A stretch of DNA of 64,000 nt. It comes from Odobenus rosmarus divergens (Eukaryota; Chordata; Mammalia; Carnivora; Odobenidae). Within the stretch, counting starts at the first letter, position 1, and each line of letters starts with the position of its first letter. A program made the position numbers and the translations under genes. Below the pieces are notes generated by a model. The model worked only from the letters and a program-made list of their open reading frames with translations, was not told where the DNA came from and ran no database searches. Positions 23,501 through 33,880 of this stretch are shown here, in pieces. The stretch is from the NCBI RefSeq assembly GCF_000321225.1, contig NW_004450661.1, positions 995,848 to 1,059,847 of the forward strand, in the 5' to 3' direction.

Positions 23501-26500
23501 CATTGCCTCCCCACTGGGCTTGAGGACCATCATTGGTGCAGAAGGAGAGAAGAAGAGAGATTTTGACTTTTTGTCTTCCATTGAGCTTCTCATCATTGAT
23601 CAAGCTGACATTTACCTGATGCAGAACTGGGAGCATGTCCTGGTAATGGCGGTCATTCACATTTAGAATGACAACATTCACATTTAGAGAGAGAAGAAGC
23701 TCAGTAATTTAAGTTTTAAAGGGTTATTTAAGTCCAAATGAGTACTCAGTTTGGGAATGGAAATATTTCACGTTTTCCAATTTGAAAAAGCCTTTTGTCT
23801 CCTCTTCTACCCACAGGTTGGCAATAATTATGCAGAGAAGTAAAAATTTTTACCAGTATTTTCAAATCTCCCGAAAAGATTTCTTCCCCTTTAAGGTCAC
23901 CTCTGCTAATAGACCACTTCAGTGTGGCTGGTTGGTAGATTGGTTCCTCCTGACCAGGAATGTCTTTACCTAATATAATTCCTCCTACAGTTTATGCTCA
24001 TTTTCTTTTGTTTGGCCTTCAGTGGAAATGGGAAAACATTGCTCAAGATTTCTTAATGTATGATCTTGTCTTACAGAGAAATGTAGGATGTCCTTATCCT
24101 CCTACTATAGCTTGTGGCTGTAATTTTTTCCTCCTTCCCCACATACTCTGCAGTGTTGTCCATTTTAGGATTGGACAAAATTGCTTTGGAACAGTCCTTA
24201 TCACAGAACCATAGGTTTGTTTTTTTAAGGCATTTGAGAACTCACTTCTACAGTCCCAGGGCTTGTAGGGACCCAGAAAGATTGGGGCAAATAAAGGGGA
24301 TACTTTAATTTATAAAGTATGGAATACATTTATAGTACTCATTATCCTTTAATATATATTTCAAAGTGAAAATATAATTAAAATAGAAAAGGCATGTTGA
24401 TGGTTGAGTCATATTCTGTATTTTGAGGGAAAGGCATGTATAGTGGCTCTGGGGATATCCTAATGTTTTGAGAACCAGGTCACTGAAGAACAACAGCTCT
24501 ATTTTCCATGTCATTTCCTTTCTTATCCAAGTCTGAGACTGAGGAACCGCTAGAGTGACCGGGGTGGCATTTCAGAAGTTCCTTTCAAAGGAATATTCTT
24601 GGAGGTACTATTTTGATTCTTTTTGAAAGATCCAAGAGGTAGCCAGTTTTAGGTTACCTTCCTGTCGGGGGTGTTCACCTAAGTGGGCAATTCACACCTA
24701 TCTGAGCCTTGATTTTCTGGTGGAATTTGGAATTTGGCTGTACATACTCCATGGGGTTAGTAAGATGACAGACTTGTAAAATGCTTAGCAATGCCCAACA
24801 GGTACATCCTCAATAAAAATTAATACTAGTGTTATTTCTGCTCAAAGCATTTGATGAACCATATGAACCTACTGCCCTTGGATTCTCATGGGGTGGACTT
24901 CTCTCGAGTGAGGATGTGGAACCTCAATAATTGGTCCAAGTACTATCGCCAGACCCTGCTTTTTGGGGCCCTACAGGATGCCCAGATCAACTCCGTGTTC
25001 AACAAGTACTGCGTCAATCTGCAAGGCCAGGTGGGCTCCTCCTCGTTTCTGTGGATCTTCATGAAGCATTGTGTACTGTTTGGGTCATGAGGCTTAAGGC
25101 GAGGATGGCTCACTTCCTAATTTCTCATTGACTCCTGGCAGGTGGCTGTGAGGAACGTCCCAATGACAGGCTCCATCAGCCATGTCCTGGTGCAGCTTCC
25201 ACATGTCTTCCAGAGGATGGAAGCTGAAAACCTAGCTTCGGTGATTGATGCCAGGTACCTATCCCTCCCTAGTCCCTAGTCCCTGGGGATCACAGAGAGG
25301 GGGATTTAGCTTCAGGATATGGATTTAGAATTGGATTCTGTGTTGATTTTACTGACTACTGTTTACCAAATGATAGGAGATCATTGAACCCGGTCGTCAC
25401 TGACAGAGGAGGAAACTGAGGCCCAGAGAGGTCCTAGTTCTCCTAGCTAGTCAGTGGCAGCATTGGTACTGTAAATCAGGGATTCTTCCCACGAGATTGT
25501 GGCATTTCTTAATTACATTACACTGCTTAATGCTGCTAAGTGTTCCATGCCAACAACTTAATTATAAGCCCTTCAGGGCAAGAACTAATGCCCAGAAGCA
25601 AACATTGCAACCTTTAAATATTCAACTATAAGCTCTTTGCCTTTTGCCTCCTGCAAATACAAAGGTTCCAGTATTTCTAATTCTCTCTGCATCTTCCCTG
25701 TCTCTTCATTGTGTTTCATCGGGAGACCCATGGTAGGAGAAAGATGCTTTGCATATGAGAGGTATTCAGTAATTATGTGTTGATTAATTGACCACTGAAT
25801 GAATGAATGCATGAATGGTGTGCTTATCTACTTCTAGAATAATTCTCTGGGATACACTGACATCACGTCTGGTTTTTTACAGTGAATTGAGTTAGCACTT
25901 TTTTTTTTTTATCCTTACATAATCTCTTTGTGATGATGTAAACCAGATTGGCCTCTTTGAGGGAGGTAGAAGGAGACTGTGACTTGCCCAGGGTAAACAA
26001 GTTAGTGGTGACATTGTGGGCTAATCTCTAGATCATTGACTTTGCCCTTTGCTTTTTCAAATCAGGTTTAACTTTTTTGTGAACAAGATTTTGCCTCAGT
26101 ATCGTGACGCCGTCATGTCTCACACACTCATCTATGTCCCCTCCTACTTTGACTTTGTGCGCCTCCGGAATTACTTCAAGAAGGAAGAACTGAATTTCAC
26201 CCACATCTGCGAGTACACCCAGAAGTCTGGTATCTCCAGGGCTAGACAGTTCTTCCTTCAAGGAGAGAAACAATTCTTGCTCCTCACAGAGCGCTTCCAT
26301 TTCTACAAAAGGTAAAGTAGTGCTGGGTTTAGAGTGTCCTCTCAGGAGGGGAAGACGCAGTGCAAATTATGGCCTGCTTCTGAGTGTGTGGCAGTCTTTG
26401 CAGTGCTATAAGGTCCTCTTTCACTCTACTTTCTGTGGAGAAGCCAGAGGGTTTTGGAACTCTTCTTGGTTGGTTGGTCTCTTCCCAAAATGGGTATTGT

Positions 26501-29500
26501 TGAAAAGGTAGAGACAAGTGAGTGACTGTAGTATAATCTGTGTGTAGATCTGGAGTGGGTCCACACTTGGAATACTTCCTGTAGTTGTGGTTGTACACCT
26601 CAAAAAAGATATTACTCAATTGAACACTTTGAGGTAGCACAACTGAAGTGAATCTCGGAAGGAGAGGGAACTGTCATGGAAGCACAGACAAAATAGCAGA
26701 GGCTATGTGGTCTGTGGAATTGGAGGCTGAGCACACTGTCAGTGTTCAGAGAGTTACGGTGTGTTTTGAGGAGGTGCACACACACTTCCTCACAAGGAGA
26801 CCAGGACTGAGGGGCCCCTTGTTTGTGGGAGGCAAAAGGGGAGGGGCTTAGAGTTGATTATTTAGTGATTTCAGTATTTGCTTAGCTTCCCCATTATGTG
26901 AATTTTGACAAATTGCATTTGCTTTTTAGAAAAAATTCTAATTAGAGCGTTAGTAATATTGAGCCTTCTGTAACTATTTGCAGCCACTTGTGCCCCCAGA
27001 AGTCAGGTATTTTATTGTTTTGCCAAGTCTGTCTCTGCTGTCAAATGAAAAAGCCCTTTTTAAACCCTTATCTATAGAGAGATGAAAATTGCATCCTATT
27101 ATCTTTTCCTTCCTGATGTGCAATAATGTTCAGTGAATTGATGCCTTTGCCTTTACTGTTTAACTCTCAGTCATATATACTACTGAGGGGCATGTTTTCT
27201 CAGAGAACCCCAAACACAGAAGCCAGAATCTTTCAGGCTTTGGAGCATATTCGATGATGCTTGTTGGCATTGCTTTGCCTTTTAGTTTATGCTTATGTTA
27301 GGATGTGCTCCACAGACATGCTCTTGTTACCAAGATGGGGAGGGAGGAATCCAGCAGCCTGCCACAGCAGAGGAGGCTGACATGACATGACCTCTTTGGG
27401 TATTCTGCTGACTGGGTGATCTGAGAATGGAGAGATGAGAAATGGCTGCACTTGTGTTCCCTGGGCTCCCTTTTTGGCCATCTACACAGGGCTGCTTGGC
27501 CAAACAGTATTAATGCCTGCTTGTTGGCATCATTATTTGCTTTGTTCCAGTAAGTTGTTGTTTTCATTCATGTTGGAAAGTGATATTTTGGGGGAGTTTG
27601 CACCCAGCAGGTCTTAAGAGCCCTTCGTTTTCCATCAGCTTGACACATGAAAGCAAGCCTTTTAAGTGAAGTGGATGGATTGGAAAATGTCCCAGTGTGA
27701 TTGTTTATAGCAAGTATGAATTAGGCTGGGATGAAGACTGTTCTCAAAGAGCAGCTTTTTAAGGAGAGGGCATGATGTCTCAAGTAGGCATGACAGTCCC
27801 CTGTCTTACACCACTGTATTTACCAAACTCTTTTGCCCCCAAATCACAATAAAGACAAACCTAGCATGTATCACTTACTTGATACCCTGGGCCAGGTTAA
27901 TTGGTATATTCTGTGTTTAAGATGAATAGAAATAATGTGCTTCAGTGTTCTGCGACTGCTAATTATCTCAAGGTTTCCAACTATAGATTTTTTTGCTTGA
28001 GAGGTCACCAAGGTGATGAGAGGTGCTTTTATCTGCAATGCCTTTGTGATTTGATTTGACCTTGGGAGAGGTACATGTATGTTAAACTTTAGTATCCAAC
28101 TCTGAAATTCGTTATTTATATTCTCTGTGGAAGTAGGCAGTGTTAGAAATATCACTGCTCATTTGCAAGCTGGCAAAATATTTTCAACCTGAAGATTAGT
28201 CGTGTTTTGTGGGTTTGGGGGATGAAACCAGTAGAATTAGGATTGGACAGGCCTTTGGTCATGATGGCCTGCCTGAGGATGGGATGCTTCGCAGCTCTTT
28301 CCCTGAGCATGTCGCTGGGTTGCTACAGCCGGAGGATTCTCAACCAGGGTGTGAGTCAGAAACTCTGGAGGTGGGATTTATGGGGTTGGGAAAGGCTGCT
28401 GGTGTGTTCCTGAGTATCCCCGGCCCTACATGAGAATCCCAGTTCTGAAAGTAGCAGACCATCTTTATAGACAATGTGGAGGAGCTAGCCTTTCACATCA
28501 GCTGTAGGTGCCTCCTTTATCTTTCACGGTTGGCAGGTGAGCTAGACCTCTGGCATGTCCTTTGTCCTTAGTTTAAGGACATCCAGTACACACATATACA
28601 CACACACACACAGGCTTTTTTTTTTTTAAAGATACTAAATTGGGATCACACTGTACTTACGGGATTTTTTTTCTTTTATATGTTTTAAGTGCTTATTGAA
28701 AAACAATTTTAATCTGTTAACACTTTGGCATATATATGTGTATATCATGGGTCCATTTTTAAGTTGGTATATATAGCTCTGTCACATCCTCCCTTCCCCC
28801 AACTTTTTATTTGGAAAGATTTCATTTCAAAGGAAATTGTAAGACTAATAGTGAACATCTATAACTCCTTGGACTTCACCAGCTTTTAGCATTTTGCCAC
28901 ATTTGCATTCACCCCTCTTCTCTTTCTTTCCTTCTCTCTGTCCATTCACATCTTATTTTTCCTGCTGTGGAGCATTTGTAAATAAACTGCAGGAGGCTTA
29001 ATGATGCTGAACCCCTAACTCTTTCAGCGTGTAGTTCCTAACTTTTATCTAACCACAATACCATTATCATACCACTTGTTATTACTACAGTAATATCATC
29101 TGATATATAGTCTGTATTCAGATTTTCCTAGTTGTCCCTACGTTGACCATTATAGCTGTTTCATCCCCTAATCCAGGATTCAGTTAAGAATCATACATTA
29201 CATTTGGTTAATGTTTCTTTAGTCTATCTTAGTAGTTCTCAGCTGGGGGCAGTTTTCCTGGAGACATTTTTGGTTGTCAAGACTAGAGGGTTATTCTAGT
29301 GATCTAGTGGTTTTAATGGGTTGAGGTGAGGATGCTTCTAGATATCCTGGAGTGCACAGGATAGCCCCACAACAGAGAATTATCTGGCTCAATATGTCAT
29401 TAATGCCAAGGTTAAGAAACCTTGACCTAGAATAATTCTCTTGCTTTTTTTTTTCTTTGACTTTTTTTTTTAATGAATTCAATCCAGTTTCCTTTAGAAT

Positions 29501-32500
29501 GTTCCAGAGTCTGGATTGTCTAATTATTATTTTTTTTATTATTTAGATTAGTGGTTCCCAAACTTTGCCATACATTAGAATCCCCTTAGGGAGCTTTTAA
29601 AGATCCAAATACCCAGGTCATATCCCAATGCCAATTAAATCCCTGTGTCTGGGGCTGGGGATGAAGCATGGATACTTCATACATGCAAACAGGTGATTCA
29701 AAGTACAGCCAAGTTGGGAATCACTGACTTAAATATCTTTGGTAAGAACTCTACATAGAGGATATTATATACTTTACACTGCATCTTGTCACATAATGTC
29801 AGTTTATATCATATTTGGAGATGCTAAATTGTAATCATTTGGTCAAGGTGGGTCTGCTAGGGCGCCTGGGTGGCTCAAGTCACTAAGCGTCTGCCTTCAG
29901 CTCAGGTCATGATCCCAGGGTCCTGGGGTCGAGCCCCACATCGGGTTCCCTGCTTGGCGGCAAGCCTGCTTCTCCCTCTCCCACTCCCCCTGCTTGTGTT
30001 CCCTCTCTCGCTGTGTCTCTCTGTGTCAAATAAATAACTAAAATCTTAAAAAAAAAAAAAGAAAAAAGGTGGGTCTTCTAGATCTCTCCATTGTAAAGGT
30101 ACCTTTTCTATTTAATTAATAAGTAATCTATGAGGTGTGTATTGCATCCTTTTTTAATGGCTACATAGTGTCATGTTGTATGGATATATAATTAGCCCAG
30201 TTTCCTTTTAATGGTATATAGATTTTTTAAAAAATTGTTCTATTATATGCAACAGGGCCAAGAACATCCATATGCATAGTTGATGGCATAGTTGCTTACT
30301 TATTTCATTGGGATAAATGTGGAGAGGAAAACCTGTTAGCTCAAAATCTGTACACAATGAAAAATTTATTATACATTGCTGCTTATTTGCTCTCTACTAT
30401 CTTCCCTATATCTTGTCTCCCCCTCCCCAAAATACACACACCTGATAATTTGTACTCCATTGGCTTATTTCTGCAAAACCCCACTTGTTGCCAGTGACTT
30501 GATAGCCAAAATGATACATCAGTGTTTTAATGTCTTTTTCTTGGATTTTTGTTTTTTTATAACTATCTATTGAATGTAGAGGGTGAGATGAGTAGTACTT
30601 ACACCCAGGCACACCTCTTACTCTGTCAGGCCACTAGTGTTGGAGTTGTGAATCTAGTCAGGATTTGGTTATTTTTGTGGCTAACCTTCCACTCTTCACA
30701 GACTTCAAATTCTCTAGCACACAGTGGCTTAGTGTGGGGCCTGGGGTGCCAGAGGGTCTTTTCTGTGTCCTGATTGTCTCTCTGCTATCACCAAGCCCTG
30801 TTCTCCTGTGCCAGGGTAGGGGGTCTCTCCCCACTCTAGCCCCTCCCCCAGTAGCAGGCTGTTCTTGCTTGTTACTCCCTGTGAGGCTTGAGGTAGGGTT
30901 GGGGTTCTCTTGGTGCAGCTTGGTTTTAGGCAAGCCCTGTTCGTTCTGGGCTGTGGAGGTGGGGCCTTCTCAGCATTCCTGTAGCACACTCCATGGCAGC
31001 CGAACCCTACCTGGTATCTGTAAGGGGTCTTGGCAGGAAAGAGTTTCCTGCTTCTCCCACGGTGGTGGCAGACCTCTGCTTATGTCAGTGCAGGATCTTG
31101 GGCTGAGTGGATTTCGTGCTCTTTCCCCAGGGACAGTCGGCTGTTGCTTTCTACTCGGTATAAGTCTTGTGATGGGGAAGGGTTGGGTGGGGTTTTACTG
31201 CTCCAGATGACTTGCTTTATTTACCAACCCCCCCCAACAGTTGACCTTTGCCCCTCTCTCATCAATTTCAGAGTTTTGCTTCATATAGATAGGGGTCTGG
31301 GAAGTGAGTGGTTTCACCAAAGGGGTCCCTCTCAGGTCTTCTGCCTTGCCTCCCATCTTTCTCCAGGACTCCCAATGGAGGCCTGTGGAAAAGAATTCGT
31401 GAGTGAGTGTGAGCTAAAGGAGCGCCCACAAATCTCAGGGATTCTGAACTGTCACATAGGCCCACATTTGCCCTTTAAGAATTTGTTAAAAGTGTAGCTG
31501 TTTTCTTGCTACCCACTTTCTTGGCAGCTGCCGTCTTCCTTCTGTGCTCCTTCAGGAGTGAAGTAGTTCTTGTTTCCTGTCTCTGCAGAGGGCTTTGTCA
31601 CTTCAGAGTTCAGTTCAGTGGTGGGCTGGCTCTTGAGATCTGGTTGTGTGTCTCTTCCCAACTCCTGAGCTCAGTAACATGACATTGGTAGCTTGAAATT
31701 GTCCATGGTGGGAATATTTACACCACAGAAATTGGCAGTTGCTTCAAATCAGCACCCACTCTTCCTCAGTGAGAAGCAGTTATTAAGCATACACCAGCGC
31801 ACCATTGAATCAATTCACTTGGTTGCCTTGTGACATCAGCTGTCTAGGCCCAAGAAAAGGAATGCTTTTGTAAGTTATCTGGCTTTTTCTTGGTAGTGTG
31901 GAAGCAGTATTCTCTTGAGTTTACTGTATACTAAGCAGAAGAAGAACTCTATGTTTATTTTTGTTTATTTTGATAACTAGTGAGGTAGAACAGTTTCTTC
32001 AAGTCATTAACCGTTAGAATTTCTTCTTTATGATAAGGTTAAGGGTGAACCAAGTAGTGGATTGCAGTTATAGTTTGGAAGACGAGGATTGTTACAGAGG
32101 TCAGGATGATCCATGAGATAAGAAGACAAGGAAAGCTTATCCTCTGTGAATAAAATAAAATTCCCAAGGGAGTCTAACATCAGCAGTATAGGAGACAGCT
32201 TTAATAGGAAAAATCAGAACCTTGTCAACTATAAAATCTTTTGTTATGGGGCCCCAGAGGGAATAATTGACCTCGACCCAAACCATACGGTGAGTCCCTA
32301 GGGTCTCCACCCCCCACCACCACTGTGAGCAGCAGGGAAAGAAGTGCATACGCTGTTGAAATTAATTGCTTTTCCATAATGCTTAATGGGTCCTCAGGCA
32401 GGATTTTGTAAATGGATGAACTTGGGACATCTGCCATGGAGGTAGCATGTCTACAGAGTGACAAGAAAAGATTGATGGGAACGCATTTACAGTTTATGCA

Positions 32501-33146
32501 GTTTATCTCACACACTGGGTCTGACCTCCTCTCCATTGTAGAACATTCTGTTTTGCCTGATTATATTAAGGGTAATGTTAAGTTGTTAAGTATTTGCTTT
32601 TTAAGTTTTCTGTGACAGATCTTCAGTCCTAGTCTACCTCAGTCTACCCAGAGTAGACTCAAGAAATGATAAAATTTATTTTATCATGATCTTAAGCCAA
32701 ACATTAGGAATTCAAACGTGTTGTCACAAAATAAGTCCTTCCAACCCAAGTTAAAATAACCTTTTGTCTGTTGGCTGTGTGTGCGTTACCCTCCTCCTTG
32801 GGCGTGCAGCGGCAGGAGTGAGCTCTGCCCCTGTCAAACTCTCAGGTAGCTTTTCCATACATTTTCTCAAGTAGATATAGCCTCTCTTTCCCCTTCTAAT
32901 AGGTATACCATTAAAGGGATCAGGAACCTGATTTTCTATGAACTGCCAACGTACCCGCACTTCTACAGTGAAGTCTGTAACATGCTGAGCGCCACCAGCA
33001 GAGGAGGGGAAGCCACCTGGACTTGCACTGTCCTCTACTCCAAGTATGATGCCCAGAGGCTGGCTGCTGTGGTTGGTGTGGAGTGGGCTGCACAGATGCT
33101 ACAGTCCAAGAAGAATGTCCACCTCTTCATCACTGGAGAGAGATGA
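11019..33146 (+). CDS. UTP25: UTP25 (DIEXF), small-subunit processome component; complete 12-exon coding region
   Basis: The spliced product (755 residues) begins [13 protein letters not shown] and matches mammalian UTP25/DIEXF along its whole length, recognised from memory of the human protein. UTP25 is a nucleolar protein of the SSU processome needed for early pre-rRNA cleavages that release 18S rRNA; the zebrafish orthologue Def controls digestive organ growth and p53 turnover. Seen here: an acidic, Ser/Glu-rich N-terminus with an uninterrupted Asp/Glu tract at residues 84-97; a helicase-like core with PFREAA (359-364, like motif Ia), SPLGL (450-454, like motif Ib) and DQAD (480-483, in the place of DEAD); and a conserved C-terminal domain. 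No Walker A (GxGKT) is visible, as is known for this pseudo-helicase family. Joined exons: 11019-11125, 11875-11914, 13048-13288, 15278-15448, 17562-17650, 19378-19788, 21613-21832, 23440-23642, 24848-25030, 25142-25254, 26066-26311, 32903-33146; total 2268 nt with one stop. Confidence 0.97.
11875..11914 (+). CDS. UTP25: UTP25 coding exon 2 (40 nt microexon, residues 36-49)
   Basis: The acceptor is cttctcag at 11873-11874 and the donor GTAATG at 11915. The exon completes the split Lys codon and encodes [13 protein letters not shown], which aligns with the human segment VSRKEAKPQICQL. It is only 40 nt and too short to be found as an open frame. Confidence 0.93.
12449..12657 (-). mobile_element. 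diverged CAN SINE, antisense, UTP25 intron 2
   Basis: It has a T/G-rich tail with repeated gggtttt, a GA-rich body and the head gagccactcaagcatccc. The 15-bp duplication ctagactagcttttt at 12434-12448 and 12658-12672 is perfect. Confidence 0.9.
12836..13024 (+). mobile_element. CAN SINE directly before the UTP25 exon 3 acceptor
   Basis: A full plus-oriented copy. The 17-bp duplication, aaaatttcccttttt plus cc at 12819-12835, recurs with one change at 13025-13041. The downstream copy is the polypyrimidine tract of exon 3, six bases before its first base (13048). Confidence 0.96.
13048..13288 (+). CDS. UTP25: UTP25 coding exon 3 (residues 50-130, acidic region)
   Basis: The acceptor is ccttttag at 13046-13047 and the donor is GTAAGT from 13289. 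It encodes the Ser/Glu-rich stretch and the acidic tract (residues 84-97), expected to be disordered and typical of nucleolar proteins. A CAN SINE lies directly upstream and its target-site duplication forms the polypyrimidine tract of this exon. The exon adds 1 nt of phase for exon 4. Confidence 0.95.
13801..14210 (-). mobile_element. old L1M LINE fragment, antisense, UTP25 intron 3
   Basis: The stretch tatggaggtatgatttacat through aaatggaagcatacagtatg matches the antisense 3' end of old L1M elements. Confidence 0.7.
14551..14574. repeat. (GT)n microsatellite, UTP25 intron 3
   Basis: About twelve GT units, followed by TATG-type repeats. Confidence 0.9.
14690..14896 (-). mobile_element. CAN SINE, antisense, UTP25 intron 3
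   Basis: Standard antisense copy ending gagccacccaggcgcccc, with duplication attagcttctt at 14679-14689 and 14897-14907. It lies in an old LINE fragment. Confidence 0.93.
15278..15448 (+). CDS. UTP25: UTP25 coding exon 4 (residues 130-187)
   Basis: The acceptor is atcacag at 15276-15277. The donor, AAG|GTCAGA at 15449, is weaker than its neighbours. The exon encodes [10 protein letters not shown] and the well conserved block [20 protein letters not shown]. The first codon is split with exon 3 (Ser) and the last with exon 5 (Asp). Confidence 0.94.
16133..16327 (-). mobile_element. CAN SINE, antisense, UTP25 intron 4
   Basis: Standard antisense copy with a perfect 16-bp duplication, acccagctctaccatt, at 16117-16132 and 16328-16343. 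Confidence 0.95.
16480..16681 (+). mobile_element. CAN SINE of an older subfamily, UTP25 intron 4
   Basis: The head is ggcgcctgggtggctcag, but the middle differs from the common type (ttgatttctgcttaggtca). It is flanked by short imperfect repeats of ttggaggag and atggaggag and ends in an A tail. Confidence 0.9.
17562..17650 (+). CDS. UTP25: UTP25 coding exon 5 (residues 187-216)
   Basis: The acceptor is gaattag at 17560-17561 and the donor AAA|GTAAGT. The exon encodes [19 protein letters not shown] and then [11 protein letters not shown], matching the human segment apart from a few substitutions. Its 89 nt restore phase 0 at the end. Confidence 0.94.
18190..18610 (-). mobile_element. old L1M fragment, antisense, UTP25 intron 5
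   Basis: It contains cccagtttcccccagtggta and aaattgacattgacacacc, typical of antisense L1M 3' ends, and a 22-base T run at about 18536. Confidence 0.6.
18832..19023 (-). mobile_element. CAN SINE, antisense, UTP25 intron 5
   Basis: Standard antisense copy with duplication tggagccctttttttt starting at 18818 and 19024. The exact left edge is uncertain because the tail merges with the T run. Confidence 0.92.
19090..19300 (+). mobile_element. MIR SINE, sense, UTP25 intron 5
   Basis: The run ctctctgaacctctgctttc then taagatgagcattatagtgt and gaattaaatgaggtg follows MIR order. Confidence 0.65.
19378..19788 (+). CDS. UTP25: UTP25 coding exon 6 (residues 217-353)
   Basis: This is the largest exon (411 nt, 137 codons, phase 0 at both ends). 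The acceptor is tccctag at 19376-19377 and the donor AAG|GTAAGT. It starts [13 protein letters not shown] and includes [17 protein letters not shown] and a [15 protein letters not shown] end. It begins the conserved UTP25 core; no P-loop is present. Confidence 0.96.
21613..21832 (+). CDS. UTP25: UTP25 coding exon 7 (residues 354-427, helicase motif Ia-like)
   Basis: The acceptor is ctccacag at 21611-21612 and the donor G|GTAATT. The exon encodes [18 protein letters not shown], where PFREAA stands where DEAD-box proteins have PTRELA. It ends HFRI with the split Gly codon. Confidence 0.96.
23440..23642 (+). CDS. UTP25: UTP25 coding exon 8 (residues 427-494, motif Ib- and II-like)
   Basis: The acceptor is tgtgtag at 23438-23439 and the donor CTG|GTAATG. 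It contains [14 protein letters not shown] (like motif Ib) and [19 protein letters not shown], with DQAD at residues 480-483 in place of the DEAD box. The invariant catalytic Glu of the Walker B motif is replaced by Gln, consistent with a non-canonical helicase fold. Confidence 0.96.
24848..25030 (+). CDS. UTP25: UTP25 coding exon 9 (residues 495-555)
   Basis: The acceptor is ctcaaag at 24846-24847, with a weak pyrimidine tract, and the donor CAG|GTGGGC. The exon encodes [15 protein letters not shown] through KYCVNLQGQ and is phase 0 at both ends (61 codons). It matches human almost perfectly. Confidence 0.95.
25142..25254 (+). CDS. UTP25: UTP25 coding exon 10 (residues 556-593)
   Basis: The acceptor is ctggcag at 25140-25141 and the donor CAG|GTACCT. 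The exon encodes [19 protein letters not shown] through ENLASVIDA. Intron 9, only 111 nt, is the shortest in the gene. Confidence 0.95.
25375..25475 (-). mobile_element. MIR SINE, antisense, UTP25 intron 10
   Basis: It contains gaggaaactgaggcccagag and ctagtcagtggcag, the reverse complement of the MIR core. Confidence 0.65.
26066..26311 (+). CDS. UTP25: UTP25 coding exon 11 (residues 593-675)
   Basis: The acceptor is aaatcag at 26064-26065 and the donor AAG|GTAAAG. It encodes [37 protein letters not shown] and the [19 protein letters not shown] block, which corresponds to the second RecA-like half of the helicase-like core. Confidence 0.95.
28790..29225 (-). mobile_element. old L1M fragment, antisense, UTP25 intron 11
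   Basis: It carries ttagcattttgccacatttg, agaatcatacattacatttg and related blocks of an antisense L1M 3' UTR. Confidence 0.65.
29232..29425 (+). mobile_element. hAT-type non-autonomous element, UTP25 intron 11
   Basis: It runs from gtagttctcagctgggggca to ccaaggttaagaaaccttg, with the block gcacaggatagccccacaac. I recognise a common MER1-type element but not its exact name. Confidence 0.6.
29548..29732 (+). mobile_element. MER5-type hAT-Charlie relic, UTP25 intron 11
   Basis: Terminal tagtggttcccaaactttg and cagccaagttgggaatcactg form the inverted ends of a MER5-like element. Confidence 0.75.
29861..30065 (+). mobile_element. CAN SINE, plus, UTP25 intron 11
   Basis: Full copy with A tail. 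The 16-bp duplication aaggtgggtctgctag at 29845-29860 recurs with one change at 30066-30081. Confidence 0.95.
30082..32902. other. distal part of UTP25 intron 11, no gene recognised
   Basis: A plus-strand frame of 181 codons at 30665-31210 is open but low in complexity (rich in Gly, Leu, Ser and Cys) and has no recognisable domain; I treat it as chance. No repeat family is identified with confidence. Confidence 0.4.
32903..33146 (+). CDS. UTP25: UTP25 coding exon 12 and stop (residues 675-755)
   Basis: The acceptor is ttctaatag at 32901-32902. It encodes [20 protein letters not shown] through [10 protein letters not shown] and ends in TGA at 33144-33146. From memory the human protein ends GEK and has Arg where Trp736 (VEWAAQ) lies here. 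Intron 11 (6.6 kb) is the longest in the gene and carries most of its LINE and hAT relics. Confidence 0.95.
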
Positions 33147-33880
33147 GAATTTGTTGGGCAGGGAGTGGTGTTGGCGGAATACATAATGCTTGCTTCTGTG
33201 CCCTTGGACCCAGGTCTGATCACTTATATGAGAGAAGGACTGCTACAAGGAAGGAGCACCAGGCAGCATCATGTGTCCCTGAAAAGTTAAATGTAAACCA
33301 GATTTGGTCACGTCTTTCAGAGGTTAGGAGGGAGCTGATAGAATTCCGAGAGGTTAACGTGTCTACAGAGGAAAAACTTCTACTTGAAACTCTTTGTAAG
33401 CCATAAATTCTTTTATGGTTATTTTATTCTCTAATTTATTACACTTGGTAAATTCTTTCAGATTTGCCTACTTCTGTTTGATGCTTTCTTAAAGTAAGGC
33501 ATACGTGTCATTGCTTGAGAACTGGTTATGAGAAATTGGAATACTTGCTGCTGAATATCATAATTTTGGATCACAGGTTTTGCAAAAACTATTACTTTTC
33601 TCCAGCCAAACTTTTTTTAAACCTTAAACATTCTATTTTTATTCAACCTAGAAGAGTACATTCATTGATCTTTCTTTAATTCATAATAGTAAATGTTTTA
33701 TTTAAAATTTACACTTAAAATCACATTATTTAAAATAACATAATCTCTACTCTGTTTCAAGAATTTTGTGAAACTCTTGGTGTTGAAATAGCCATCTTTA
33801 ATATCACTGTCTTCATTATTACTGTAGTCATTTTGTAAGTTGTATAACAGCTAAAATGACAGGGAAGTTGCACTTTTAAA
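33147..33880 (+). other. UTP25 3' UTR and 3' flank, AT-rich
   Basis: This is AT-rich sequence directly after the UTP25 stop. No canonical AATAAA is seen close to the stop, so the terminal exon may run on for some kilobases. No repeat or second gene is recognised here. Confidence 0.4.

Larger units (their letters stand above)
19789..29231. other. UTP25 introns 6-11, largely repeat-poor
   Basis: Between the exons these introns hold one MIR, an L1M piece from 28790 and weak ancient-repeat signals (for example at 22345-22480), but no CAN SINE. No nested gene or RNA is recognised. Confidence 0.45.

Noticed and set aside
30665..31210. 181-codon plus-strand open frame in UTP25 intron 11
   Set aside because: No recognisable domain; composition is rich in Gly, Leu, Ser and Cys as from random G/T-rich DNA; overlapping frames are also open, and no splice context links it to UTP25.
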